From Taenia hydatigena (Eukaryota > Platyhelminthes > Cestoda > Cyclophyllidea > Taeniidae): 64,000 bases of DNA. This document shows, one piece after another, positions 11,349 through 23,055 of the stretch (position 1 is the stretch's first letter; the number at the start of each line of letters is the position of its first letter). The notes below the pieces were generated by a model, which had not been told where the DNA came from, searched no databases, and was given only the letters and a program-made list of their open reading frames with translations. The DNA lies in assembly GCA_036345935.2 (NCBI GenBank), contig JADWOT020000008.1, positions 12,273,733 through 12,337,732 of the forward strand, read 5' to 3'. A program made the position numbers and the translations under genes.

Positions 11349-11966
11349 ATGGAGATTCAGGATATTTTCTATGATGGTTCCCAATACGTGGAGACAGCGA
11401 GCGGCAACAAGGTGAGTCGCAACGCATCGATCTGCGGCAGCCAGAACATCGTCCTCAGTGGCAAAACTATCATCATGTCGAGTTGCATAATCCGTGGTGA
11501 CTTGGCAAACATCCGCATTGGTCGACGTTGCGTCATCAGCGAAGGCGCAGTTATCCGGCCACCTTTCAAAAAATTCTCCAAGGGGGTGGCCTTCTTCCCC
11601 CTTCAGATTGGCGATCATGTATTTGTGGGTGAGGGAGCCATAGTCAACGCTGCTCAGGTCGGCTCCTGCGTCTACATTGGGCGGAATTGCATTGTGGGCA
11701 GACGGTGCGTACTGAAGGACGCCTGCGCTTTATTAGACAACACAGTCCTCGCTCCCGAGACCATTGTTCCACCGTTTTCCGTCTTTGGCGGCTCGCCTGG
11801 GCGTTGTGTCGCTGAGCTACCTGAGTGCACGCCTGAGCTAATGGCGGATTTAACGCACAGCTACTACGATCACTTTTTGCCTAAAACCGCGTCTGCTGTG
11901 GCATCCGCCGCCGACTCTACCAGACGTATTTCTACTACATCAACAGGAACCAGGAGGATCGTATAA
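11349..11966 (+). CDS. DCTN5: Dynactin subunit 5 (p25)
   Basis: Single-exon gene of 205 residues. Dynactin p25 is part of the pointed-end complex (p25, p27, p62, Arp11) of dynactin, the dynein cofactor, and helps bind endosomal cargo. The sequence shows the conserved [19 protein letters not shown], a [18 protein letters not shown] hexapeptide stretch, the family signature [18 protein letters not shown], and [19 protein letters not shown] followed by [20 protein letters not shown]. This hexapeptide repeat forms a left-handed beta helix. The core aligns without gaps to animal p25 up to SYYDHFLP. The last roughly 25 residues, rich in Ser, Thr and Arg, are an extension beyond the usual 182-residue protein. 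The ATG at 11349 gives the family N-terminus [19 protein letters not shown]. The open frame extends 14 codons upstream, but that part overlaps the acceptor site. The stop codon lies 132 bases before the large duplication begins. Confidence 0.97.
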   Translation: MEIQDIFYDGSQYVETASGNKVSRNASICGSQNIVLSGKTIIMSSCIIRGDLANIRIGRRCVISEGAVIRPPFKKFSKGVAFFPLQIGDHVFVGEGAIVNAAQVGSCVYIGRNCIVGRRCVLKDACALLDNTVLAPETIVPPFSVFGGSPGRCVAELPECTPELMADLTHSYYDHFLPKTASAVASAADSTRRISTTSTGTRRIV

Positions 11967-12098
11967 CAATTATTTTTAAATCTACATTTCTTCACCTGTC
12001 ATGACTTTTTTTATCAATTATTCACTGACTTAGCGATGTGACGCCGCGTGCTTTCTTATATACGCTTTGGAAAGCGAATATGTGTTAGAGCAGATGGT

Positions 12099-15000
12099 GG
12101 AAATGCAAGACAGTTGACCGATTTAAACTAGATTTATCTCGCTCTTTGCCACCTTCTTAGCACGGTGACGGTATGCACTTATCCTCTTTGTCTGTGCTTT
12201 TGCGTTCACAGGGCTTTGTGCAAATCCATGTGCTTAAGGCTTAGATAATCTACTGGCGACACAATTTCATCGGTCTTCCTTTGTGAATATTCTAACGTCG
12301 GAATGTATTGAGGCCAAAGTGGGACCTGCCAGTAATTTGTTTGGCTTCTTTTGTGTTGCTTAGATTGCAGTCACTGCAGGAGCGTTTGTTCAGAGGCAAG
12401 CATTCATGCATTAGTGGGCAAAATTGTGGCATTCAGGCATGAGAATAGGAAGTGTGTTAGGGTTTGTCTCCTGGCCTGTAATCACCACCAACATGATGTC
12501 AACCTGCCTGAGCAACCCATCCCATACGCACTGCGTTAGCAGGTACATTATGCAAACTACGACACAAGTGCGGGAGTGGGTGGCGTCGGAGGTGCACGTT
12601 TGTGGCACTTCTGACTAGCACCAATTGTAGTCCCCAGTTCCGACTCGGGAGGGTGGGTGGAACGGGACTCATCTTGTAGGCTGGGTCGTTTTGGAGGTTC
12701 TCCTCTAGAGTCTGTGATTTGAACAGCTCTCATTTAATCCATGTGGGGATTAACGAAGGCAAGTGTATGTACGCTCGGTGAAAGTCCATCCTGTCCAGGG
12801 AATTCACAGAACAGTTGCAAATGAGCATTCTTTGATCGTGGCGCTGGCAGCACCGGTACTGTGTCGCTGGGTTCTGGCCTGAATCAATGTATTGTTCAAA
12901 TTCTCGGACATTTGAGCAGTTGAAAGGCTTGAGCAATCTGGTTTGATAGGTGGATGTTTTCTCCCCTTCCCCTCCATAGCGCTGCCCATCTTCTCACGCA
13001 ATTTCGTTTGAAGGCAAACAGAGTGAGCGTCGCAATGTTAGTAAAAACAAAACACTCATTCGTGGATTTGCTGTTTGGCTTTTGGTGACACCAAATACTG
13101 TGCCGGCAGTCAGGAAACTCGTTCGTATTGGTGCATTTTTGACCTACGAGAAAGCGTCCATTCGGATAAACTGTCACCCACATTCATTCATTTTTCTCGA
13201 TCTCAAAGATGCATAGCTTTCTTGCAATCGGCTAGTGGTCGAGCCACGGTCTCAACTTCCAAATTGGTACGAACATTGTGCTTTGTTCAAGTCAGGCAGT
13301 CGTAATTGGGCTGGCAGAAACGACTTCATTGCATACAATCAATCACCCAATATTTTAGGAACCCTTACTAGAGTACAGCACATGAAGAACACCATGCAAT
13401 GATAACGATGTGCCATCACGTGACCTTGCAGATGTATGGTCTAATAAAGCCACTAGAATTTCTTCCATTCCATACGCAGAGCATCCCAGTTTGTAGTGAC
13501 AAAAGATACTCCATTTCTACTGACCCAATGCAGTAGTAAGAATTTGACAAAATGGAGTCATGGCAGACGAATAGCATTGGTCTTGAAAACGCATCCAACA
13601 CCGACAGCCCCAAATGAGTTGGCTCAGTGGACGTGCAACTGGTGGGCTGCGCTCCATGAACGGAGACTAACGCAGTCAAAATCAATTTTCGACATCATGT
13701 CGTCATCGGAAATCGATGCACTGTAGCGAAGACGCCTTCGTTTAGTGTTCAGCGGGGTACAAAACTGGGACACTACAGTCTCGGGGGTGGTGTCCACGCT
13801 TTTGCCTTTTCTAAGCAGCCCTCACAACTCTGAGCGAGCGGCTACAGCAACATTTTCATCTCCTCTGTAGTCCTTCTCTAACACTACGACAAGTAAAAGG
13901 ACTTGGTATCCTCCTATTGTTTCAAGGAGGATGGGATGTGAAAACAAGAAAATAATTGCAAATTTGAACTGTTTTCCCGAACAAAATTAGGCTGAAACAG
14001 GTTTCCAGTATAGGTCTCTACGGTGTTCTTGCTGGATAGGCTGAATATTGGAGATGCTCATGTAGCCGAGTGTGAGTATTGTTTACGCTAGGATGCACGT
14101 TGGAGGGTTCTTCGCTCAAGGCTGGCAATTGAAATGCTCAAGTCTAGCGAATGGCCTTAACGGCCGATCCATCAAGTACAGCCGCACCCGTTAGCTGAGT
14201 CCGACAAAGTGGGAGTCATTTCCATCTCAGCTTGCCTCCTCTGCATTATAGTCAGGCCTCGGTGAGAATGCAACAGTTGTAGCTTAAGTCTTTGAGGCAA
14301 ACCTCCTTCAATTTCATTTCATTGCAATCACCTCTTACATGTGTGAGGTAGCCCCTTGGTTCGCATGTCAGAACTCGTAACTCACGCGTGACACTTGGGG
14401 TGGTCACTTTCCACTCAGAAGGCTAGCAACTCCCATTGGTTAGTTAATTGGGTAATGGACTTTAGTGCGGTGGATAAGCAATGAAACTTAACCGGTATTT
14501 GGACAAACATGATGCTGAAAGGAGGTGCGTCCTGGCATAACCGCCGGCAGCTGTTTCGTAAATCACAGTTGGTTGAGTGGTTTGAGGTTTTGGTAGGCGT
14601 CGTGTCTTTCGCAGTGCAGAATGAATCAGTCCAGTCACGGTTTCTGGGGTGCTGAGGGTCATCGTGACACATTCGTTGGCAATCCTGTCGTGGTGACAAA
14701 TTTGCGATCTATGCCCTCCTTATGTTTACAAGCTTTCACCTGCTGTAAGAATGCAGCAGCAGAGATAATGTATGAAGCTAGGAGTTTAAAACAAACCGAC
14801 TGCAGCACCCGAAGAGAACACGAGGGTGGCAGCTTGGTAGAATGAGTTTCTGCAATGCGGTGAGTACCGTCGAAGTGCATCCAAAGTCCCTGAGTAGAGC
14901 CAACTTCAATGGAAGTAGGCGTGCATTTCATGGTGTCAAAAGGTGATTCTCTCAGGTGAGACTAGCAATCGAACACGTGTGGGGAGAACACTCTCATACA

Positions 15001-16899
15001 CCTAAAAACCTAGGAGACTAGTCTTCAATACAATGCTTCGCTGTTCCTTAATGGTAGAGGTACATCTACTGTTCCGCACTTTCTCCCTTGAAGCAAGGGA
15101 AAGGAGGAAAAGTGGTAACAATCGTACAAGAGCACATGAAAGTCTACCAGAATGCAAAGTAAGGAGCAGCATTTGAGTACCCGAACCAATTTGAAAGAGA
15201 AGCCAGGACCGCAATCATCCAAGCCCCGGACACGTGTTGCATCTGGGCATCCACCACCAGAGCTGTGGGGGACCCTAGTGTGGAAACAGTAACGTAGGAA
15301 TGACGTGAGGAGAACGCTATGCCATTAGACGACTGAAGAGACCCACCTGCACTGCATACTCTTATCACAAAAAAGTAGCCCTGTTACACACGCTATTGTC
15401 ACTGAGACTAACAGAAAGCCGGTCGAGTAGGGAGCGCGCGAGCAGATAGAGCCAATCAAAGCTGCAGACATGGGGTAAGGCGGCAAACAACCCTCACTTC
15501 ACATCATAGAGTGGCAGTGAGTCCAGGCAACCTCTCAGCTACTAATCAAAGCAGGCGTACCTCTTCAAACTAAAGATGCTTCGTCTTGGGGTAGCACCTA
15601 CGCCTTGAGGGAAACGTTGGTGTCAGCAGTGAGTGAGTGGGTGGCTTGAGGTTGGGTATTTTTGATTGGAGGCGACTTCGCTGTTGCCAAATGACAGAGG
15701 AGGTGCAGTCATACTCCCAAGCCAACTATCGCCCAGAGGTGCTCCCCATATGCATACCGTTCGGCTCTCAATCACACATCCAAATGGGCATGGAATGAGT
15801 TCTCAGTATGACAGTTGAATATTTATAAGGTGGAAAACACGAATGAGGTGTTTTGTGCTTCACGAGACGCCTATCACGCGCCCAAGTTGCTGCCAACTTC
15901 ACTGTGGTCTGTAAGATGGCTCCCGGTGGTGTGGCGGTGGGCGGGTCTAAGTCGTTTGCATGAGTCACACCCATCGCCTGCCACAGTGACTCAACCCCGG
16001 CTCGGTCTTTGTTTCTCTCACGTGATGCGCCCTAATGCGCTCGCAACGACTTCAAGGGTGTCCCAACTACCTCAAACACGCCCCACCCAGCCCAGTCCAG
16101 GTGCGCATTGGCAGCCCCTTTTGAAAATCAAACATCTTTTAAGCGTAAACTCGATTATTTATGCTGTAGTGCTTTGATTGTTTGTTTGAACCTTGGTTTT
16201 GGACACGCAGCCACTTAAGGCTCCGCCACTTAACCTCGGCTAGGCAGCACGGTCTCCAGGCCATGACGGTAGTGTCCCGACTCCACCCTACTACCACGCC
16301 TTCTTCCAAATTCAGGGAAGTTTCAGAGCGCCCCCCCTCCCCTCCCCTCCTCCTCTTCCCCGGGTTGCCAATGCATTTGAGCCTAAAGCGCAAAGTGTGC
16401 CGACGCTTTAAGGTGGTTGTTTTAACTCACTGCATCACGTGACTGCTTGGTGTGGCTGAATGTGCACCACTCTCCGTTGCCTACTTCAATAAACAACGTA
16501 GTTTTCTGTCTTATTCAAACAAAAGGAGGCGTGTAAATCAATTCACAAACGATTGGCGTGTAATAGGGTTCATTTCGGGATTAACGCTTTCAACTATCCG
16601 CCACATCTTGAAGATTTTACGATCCCAAACCGGTGGCGACTTTTGCAGATAGCCACCAAAAAAGTCTGGATGTGTCAAGTTTCCATAGAAATGCATTTTC
16701 CAATTGCAAGTCGGACTTCGAGTAGCATTTGCTGCTTCGATGCTCCTTTCAGCCTCCCTCTCCCCTCCACCACCGAAGCAACAAACTGACCTCTATTGTT
16801 TTGCAAATGAACGAATCCTGAAGCTGGAAGATGTCCTCTGCAAGAGTAACAAGGGTGACGATGCTTGGAGCGGCATGGGAGTTAAGCTAGTGTTTTGCA
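12099..16899. other. Left part of block A, no gene assigned
   Basis: Many short open frames occur on both strands, but none carries a family motif I recognise. The same DNA appears inverted at 36319-41119; the part from 14936 also appears at 23055-25018. Two short coding-like segments read on the minus strand here (plus strand in block R): one beginning TPETVTGLIHSALRKTRR near R 38566, and one at R 39397-39546 that ends at a GTTAGT donor. Neither is enough to call a gene. A C-rich tract lies at about 16330-16360. Confidence 0.4.
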
Positions 16900-18376
16900 A
16901 TGCTTTGGTTGTTTTGTTTTAGTTGCGCAGCCCACTTCAGGCTGAGTTGTCTTACTTCTGATGAGCAGCACAACTTTCGAGCTCTTTTCCGCGGAAGACT
17001 CGGGGTGTTGCATTTTGAAAGGCAACAGTTGTTTTATGGCAGGAAGCCCCAGTTACTACACTACTTTGCTAGTCCATTGCAAGTGAACGTGGTCCTGGAA
17101 GCTCAACTCACCCACCACTGCTTCATTCAGGTCAAATGTCAGCCTACCCAACCGACGAGACAACGATCTGGTAGGCGCAGTAACAAGGGAGCAAATCAAT
17201 TCCACCGAAATCTGCAATCGCTAGTTTCCTCGTGTGATGTTTGTGTTGCTCAGGTAAATTACTGAGACCACAACGCAAAAAATGCCTCCACACTAAAACA
17301 GAGTCAAGACAACTTCATGCGTTCAACGCCGTTCCCCGATTGATGTTGGCTCAAGTACAGTATTTCAAAATCCTCCAAATGCTTCGCCATCAAATACTGC
17401 TAGTCGGGCAGCTTGGACACCCAGTTTGGCAGTGTGTGTATCACCGAAAGCTTGTCACAAAAACGGAGCCGCGTACCAACTGCCGTCGCCCTCAAATCAC
17501 CTCTCCGGTCCATCGAACCTTCCTGCCTCAACTACTGCCACCTCCCAGTCTCCACCACTAGTGGCGCAGACGCCTACCACATCGACATTGGGTTCTTGCG
17601 ATTCCGATCCGATTCCACCAACCACCACCATTATCGACAACGGTAGGCTGAGAGCAGCACTATACGAGGCGTTTTCGTCACTACTGCCTACATGTCGAAA
17701 TGTTTCCTGTTCTCATTTTACCAGCAGTACTTTGTGTGAGTGGGCTATCCAACTGTGGTACCCTTTCCCTGCTCCAAATGTTTTAAGAGTAATTGTTACA
17801 TAAATGGCCAAACCACGACATGGCCCAAGTAGTGCTTATTGGTCAGAGGAGGATGGAGTCGATTCATTTTACACTGGTGTCGCTTTGACGCCTCAGTTCC
17901 AAAACGTTTCATCCATTGCTTATGCAGCCTTTCCTAGAAATTCGAATAACCAAATAAGGCTGGCAATAGTTCCTCAATTCGTACCATTTGTGCATTCCAA
18001 CAATCTGTTAGCGATTTTAGACAAAGGCAAGTGGTTAATGCCTTACCGTCTAAGCGGAGACACCCCACCTGGAGATGTGCTTCAACCAAGCGTTTTTCCA
18101 CACAAATGAGCCGATTCAGTTTAAGCACTCCCTCCCTCCGAAGACGTTTCCGCTGTCAAATGCTTCATTCATTCACACACCTTATTTCATTTTCAGGATC
18201 AAGTGTGCAAAGATGTAGCTGGAGTCACTGCCGCCCCTCCCGGTTGTTCCAGAGTAGTTCAAGCGAGGGAGTGATGCCACCACCACCGTGGAGTGCAACC
18301 CCTACTGCTGTGCGAGATCCACGATGTGTAAAGTAGGAAGTCGAGATGACTACACCTTTCACAGATTACAATAAAA
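16900..18376 (+). other. Candidate unassigned gene in block A with poly(A) signal
   Basis: Several features suggest a real transcription unit, but I do not recognise the family. A frame at about 16960-17252 ends at a GTAAAT donor. A Ser/Pro/Thr-rich frame at about 17310-17642, containing NASPSNTASRAAWTPS and PPLVAQTPTTSTLG, ends at a GTAGGC donor. A 101-codon frame at 17804-18109 starts MAKPRHGPSSAYWSEEDG. A good acceptor (TTTTCAG, ending at 18196) opens a short last exon that can stop in all three frames. An AATAAA signal lies at 18370-18375. The exon joins are not decidable by eye. The disordered, composition-biased middle makes homology hard to see. It could equally be noncoding RNA or chance frames. 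Confidence 0.3.
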
Positions 18377-20453
18377 CAATTTCCTTTGCAAACAAGTGAC
18401 CTTCATTCATCACAGTCACTGTCTCCTGTTGTCGTGAACGGGGCAAATGGAAATCTGAAAGACCAACACCTTACCTTGGCCTAAATTTATTGTTGCCCAT
18501 GAAGCCCATTTGAACCCACATTAGCTCTTCTTGCAACCCCCATGAACTGCCACATTGTACTGGTCCGACCCGTTAACGCGAGAAAGTACCAGCATTTGCA
18601 CGTCCAAAAAGATGCGGTGGTGGCGAAGACGTATCCAAACGTCACCGATTATGAAGGGTCACGTCTCTCAGCACGACCTGTAACCTCTCCAACAGTTGAT
18701 TTCCCAATAAATTCGTGTGGGACATGTAAGCAACACCTGTTTCGCAACGCTTCCGGCCTTCGTCAAGTCAAACTGCTCATATTTTGCGCAGAATCCACAA
18801 CTCTCCCTCGAATCCTCGATATCCGGGCGCGAAATTTACTACGGTTGTCCGTCAAAGACGAACATAAGCACACGTACAAAATGCTTTGTAGCCATCCCCA
18901 CCCGTCCACAATGGGCAGCCGCTTGACAACTGGTTTGTGCTTGTATCAACGGCGCAGACCGTTCTATTGACCCCTCATGGTCAAGATGCCAGCAGTTCGG
19001 GTTTGAGCGTGCGGAGTAAATAGTACGAACGCACATCTGCATGCAAAGGTGGAGGGAGGGAGGGTGGTGCAAAAATAAATCTAGAGCGCTTGTGTGACAG
19101 GAAGGCACACAATAAGCCATTGAATGAAGACTAGGCATCGGAGTTGGCAAAAGCTCTTGGCTGTGTTAAGACAAGGACTGACTAAAGCGGCACCAAAAAG
19201 CCTCTGAATGGGTCAAATTTCACCGCCTACCCCGCCCATAACGCGAATCCAGAACCGCGCACCGGATACTAGGACCCTGTCAGTGAAGGTGGGAAAGAAG
19301 CACCCAGGACACGGCATCGCATCAACCCCTCGCCTGAAAGGCGGAATCACACCACCCACTAGCGAGGAAGAGACTGACTGCGCACACAACACCGGAGTTG
19401 GCGCTTTAGACCCTTGGGAACCTTCCGATGACTCTGGCGGAAACCTTATCACCTGACTGTGGGATTGTGATGCGGGGAGAAATAACCCGTACATGCACTT
19501 AGCAAGCTTCCAGTGTCAGGTGGTTGGTGTGTCCCATCGCCTCACAATGGGAGGAGGAGTTCACCACGCAAAATGGCCACATCGTACGCGCTTCGCTGTC
19601 GAACGCTAACACCCTTAACATCCTGAAAGCTGTGAGGCACACACGATGGGAACAAGTCTATGTGCCTTTGACGGCCGCGAGATCGTGCCCCACAGCCAAA
19701 GGGCGGGAGTCTCGAACCAACTCTGAGCAACTCAACGGAAGGAGCGCGCGCACGCCCGCAGACTCGGTGGGCCCCATCGTGGCTCACTGAAGCCAGCGCA
19801 TTAGCACTCGAACTCTGGCGGGTGAAACCGCAGGCTAAAGCCTCAAACAGATTCCACACCGACAGGGAGCAATACCTGCTCGGGATAGGAAATGCTGCAT
19901 TCATTTAGTCAAACGCAAGCGCACGCGGTCCTCGAGGCACTTGATTCCACTTCACGACTCAGATCACGAGGTTGCACACCTGGCGCCGAACAAGACTTCA
20001 CACCCAAACTCCAGCTCGTGAGAAACGCAACCATACGGAGCCGAAGTGCTGGAGGAATGCACGTCTGCCACCGCAGCGGTGAGCGACGTCCATTCCAGAG
20101 GCGCGACTCGAGACACCATCCGATCGAAGCAGGATGAAGCTCCACAAGCAGTAGAGGGCTCTGCGAGGTCGTGCTAAGCGACTCCCACTCAATTGCATCC
20201 CAGTCACTCACTGATGCAAAAACGGGCACCCCATGAAGGAGAACAAGGTCAACAACTAACGCGACAACGCGGGGCACATAAATGGAGGGCAAAGAAGCCA
20301 CAACCACCGGACGCGGGGACAGCATCGAGGACGGAACCAGAGACAAGAACCTGGACTGCTCGCATAGAACCACAAGGGTGCCGCATCACGAGGAACCAGA
20401 AGAAAGACAACGAACACGACCCCGGAGGAAAGCACGACGGAATACTATAAAGA

Positions 20454-20459
20454 TTTATT
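20454..20459 (-). terminator. Poly(A) signal of heat-shock gene A
   Basis: AATAAA read on the minus strand, 43 bases after the stop codon. The equivalents are 28573-28578 (copy C) and 32759-32764 (copy R). Confidence 0.7.
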
Positions 20460-20501
20460 AACGCAACACACCGCTTACGACGGAAACCAGGAATACTATT
20501 A

Positions 20502-21757
20502 CTACTTATATAGAGGCGCCTCAACAACAAGATGCCCTTCACCCATTTCCGCGTGAGCCTTGCTAGCGTCAACCACCGCCGGTGTGACGAAGGCTTTGTA
20601 AAACTCACGATGCTCACTGTGTGAGGCGTTCTCAGTCTTCTCCTCCTTCCCCGTCATACCATGTACATACACCTTATTACCCTTCGCCCACACTTTCACA
20701 TCCTTCGGCGCAAAATGAGGGTCAACCTTCAGCTCCAAGTGCATCCTCTTCGATCCGTCCTCCGCCGTGACGATCTCCAGACCCTCCTTATCTACACAAA
20801 GTCATGCTTAGAGGCACATCCGCGGTAACAACCCACTCATCACTGCCAGCTGTCTCTCCTGCACCTCCGAGGGTTGAATGGCCAGACCCTTCTCGGGACT
20901 CAACTTTATAGCCTTGTAATTTGGCTCGTTGACAGGAGCCTCAACCACCAACACGTCGTCCTACACAAAGGATGCACTAGGGAAGGGCAGTGACGAATCC
21001 AACCTACCGATGTGATAGTGGCCTGGATGTGATTACGGTCCACCGATGGTGGAAGTGGAATGGACCGACCCACCGACTCCGACATCGCTGCGTCCCCTCG
21101 CGCCACCGACCTCTGAGCCTGAACAATCAACTTGTTCTTGTCTGTCTTGATGGTGATCTCCTCGGGTTTAAAGTTCCCCGCGTTAAAGTACACCTTGAAG
21201 TGCAACTAAAACAGACGAGATAGAAGGACAGGAGGCACAGTGACTCGCGTGGCGACGAACACCCGGAGGAGCATCACCTCAAAGTGGACACAAGCAAGCA
21301 CTACTGTCAGACAGAAGATCCACGGACTGGAGAAACAGCTCACCTTCCCATCCTTCCCCACTTCATACGCGTCCTTGAGGAAGTCCAGCTCACCAGGCTG
21401 AGTGTACTCGAGCTCCGGGTGGAACTCTCGAGGTTGAATGGCGCTCATCTCCTCCATCACATTCGCAAAGGCGTTTTCCATTGCAGCAAATGGCTGCGGA
21501 TACACAAATGCCACGTTAGATGATCCCAGGTTCGTAAAGGCAAATTAACAGACGCCTGTCCGAGGACAGCTCACCTCCAAAGAGAAGAGATTCCTGCGCA
21601 TATTCATGATGTCATCGTGCAAGGACTGACGCGACCTCTCGACCCAATCAAATACTTGATCGAGAGGCACAAGAGCCATCTGGGGAAATTCCCAGTCGAT
21701 CAGACTACGTCGTCTGCTCGAGAGATCCCTATCATCACGAATCGGAAATATGGACAT
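20502..21757 (-). CDS. Small heat-shock protein with two alpha-crystallin domains, copy A
   Basis: Complete gene of five exons on the minus strand: 21575-21757, 21344-21493, 21008-21205, 20837-20960 and 20502-20791, giving 314 residues. Small heat-shock proteins are ATP-independent holdases that bind unfolding clients. The protein has an N-terminal arm (residues 1-110, with [18 protein letters not shown]), a first alpha-crystallin domain in exons 3-4 (about 112-187, [18 protein letters not shown] to DDVLVVEAP) and a second in exon 5 (about 232-312, [20 protein letters not shown] to LVVEAPLYK). This tandem-domain layout matches the flatworm p36/HSP20 family, a known oncosphere and larval antigen in taeniids. 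All introns are GT-AG; the last donor (GTGGGT) leaves phase 1. A TATA box lies at 21804-21811. Copy A differs from C and R at 21761 and 21764, four and seven bases before the ATG. Confidence 0.95.
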
Positions 21758-21803
21758 GACACCACACCAACACCAACGCTGCAGTGTGCTGGTTCACACC
21801 CGG

Positions 21804-21811
21804 CTTATATG
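21804..21811 (-). promoter_or_regulatory. TATA box of heat-shock gene A
   Basis: CATATAAG read on the minus strand, about 47 bases upstream of the ATG, with a CCAAT motif about 15 bases further upstream. The same pair occurs at 29923-29930 (C), 31407-31414 (R) and 43051-43058 (D). I see no perfect heat-shock element in the 500 bases upstream of copies A, R or D. Confidence 0.6.
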
Positions 21812-21911
21812 CATCTACCCTCACACGTAATTGGCTTGCATCTGGCTGGCCAATAAGTGCATTGTCAAAAGTTCTCGGGTGCACACCATTGGCTGCCAGC
21901 GCTAAGGTCAT

Positions 21912-22954
21912 GAGGAAGGCTTTTTTGCATATCTCATTCATTGGTCAATGCTTAGCCAAATGATTACCCGTAAATGAGGCGTGTGGGGGTGACATTTTGA
22001 GGTCTGGCTCTTCACGCCGGCTGCACAGTCCAGTGACGGGAGTGTCACGATCAAAGGGCTTTGATGTCTTGTGTTGGTGACTGGTTTTCTGAGTCGGCAA
22101 ATTCGGTGGACTCGGTTTGGAACCTATTTGTCTACTCGTTTACGAAACCTGTTAGAAATGGAAATGGGTGATTTGAAACCACTGCCGCACAAAGAATGCA
22201 TGATTTTTAAGTGTGGGCACGCACAATGGTGTCGGCGTGGAAACATGGTGGCACTGCGAGACATGTGCTCAGGTATGGTACAAGCGCAGGAGATGCACCC
22301 AATCTGACATGGCTTTTCAAATTACAAACGTATTCCCACTTGCGTATGTAACGCTTATGTTTGGATGCGTTTCGAGGTTGCTCTGGTGTGCCGTGTACAT
22401 ACGTGTTGGAGTGCCTTGTGAAGGGTCGTTGTCCTGTCGCCCGACACGTTTTTCACTCAGGACGCGTAGGCAATTGAGTGCTTATTCCCATCATGTGGCA
22501 TTTGCGTTTTGGTCAAAATCTAGGCATTTAAGTGGTTTTAGTAGGCACAAAGGTTGCTTCACTTCGATCTGGGAAAGTAGGGCAGAGTGGATTGGAGCAA
22601 GTGTATCGAAGTGGGGTGTGTGTGTGTGGTGCTACTTATTCTGGGTGAGTAGCGCGAGGCCATCGTGCAACGGTGGCTGGAGTGGGGTCACTCATTCTGT
22701 TGCCTGCATATCAACATAAGTTGTGCTTTTACGAAGAATGGTGCCAACATTGTTGTACACAGTTGGTTACAGCCTTCAGTGGTGGATTATCTGCAAAGAC
22801 AGGAGCAAATTCGTCATCAACAGGTACGACCTGTGATAAACCGATTTTTCGCTGAAAGTTTGTGGGTCACAATGTTGTGAGAGAGCGCTGATCAATAGCC
22901 ATTTCATGTGGAGAAGTAAACGGGGCCGAATATGAATGCAATGAGCAATAATGC
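21912..22954. other. Right end of block A, upstream of heat-shock gene A
   Basis: No gene is recognised. The stretch is shared with block R (30264-31306) but absent from block C. The part from 22288 toward the gene is also shared with D. A short TG run lies near 22617-22629. The 168-codon frame at 22213-22719 has no recognisable content. Confidence 0.5.
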
Positions 22955-23054
22955 NNNNNNNNNNNNNNNNNNNNNNNNNNNNNNNNNNNNNNNNNNNNNN
23001 NNNNNNNNNNNNNNNNNNNNNNNNNNNNNNNNNNNNNNNNNNNNNNNNNNNNNN
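22955..23054. other. Assembly gap of 100 N
   Basis: Exactly 100 N, a conventional placeholder for a gap of unknown size. It separates block A from block C, so their order and distance are scaffold assertions, not read sequence. Confidence 0.99.
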
Positions 23055-23055
23055 T

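Larger units (their letters stand above)
12098..22954. repeat. Block A: left arm of the 10,857-bp inverted segmental duplication
   Basis: Block A pairs with 30264-41120 (block R), paired coordinates summing to 53218 throughout. No net insertion or deletion was found across 10.86 kb in the many points checked. It ends at the N gap. Bases 14936-21911 are also repeated directly 8,119 bases downstream as block C. Contents are one small heat-shock protein gene and a mostly unassigned remainder. Confidence 0.95.

Noticed and set aside
19909..20373. 154-codon minus-strand frame downstream of heat-shock gene A (also in C and R)
   Set aside because: It overlaps the heat-shock 3' flank and poly(A) region and has other frames open on both strands in GC-richer DNA; no domain recognised.
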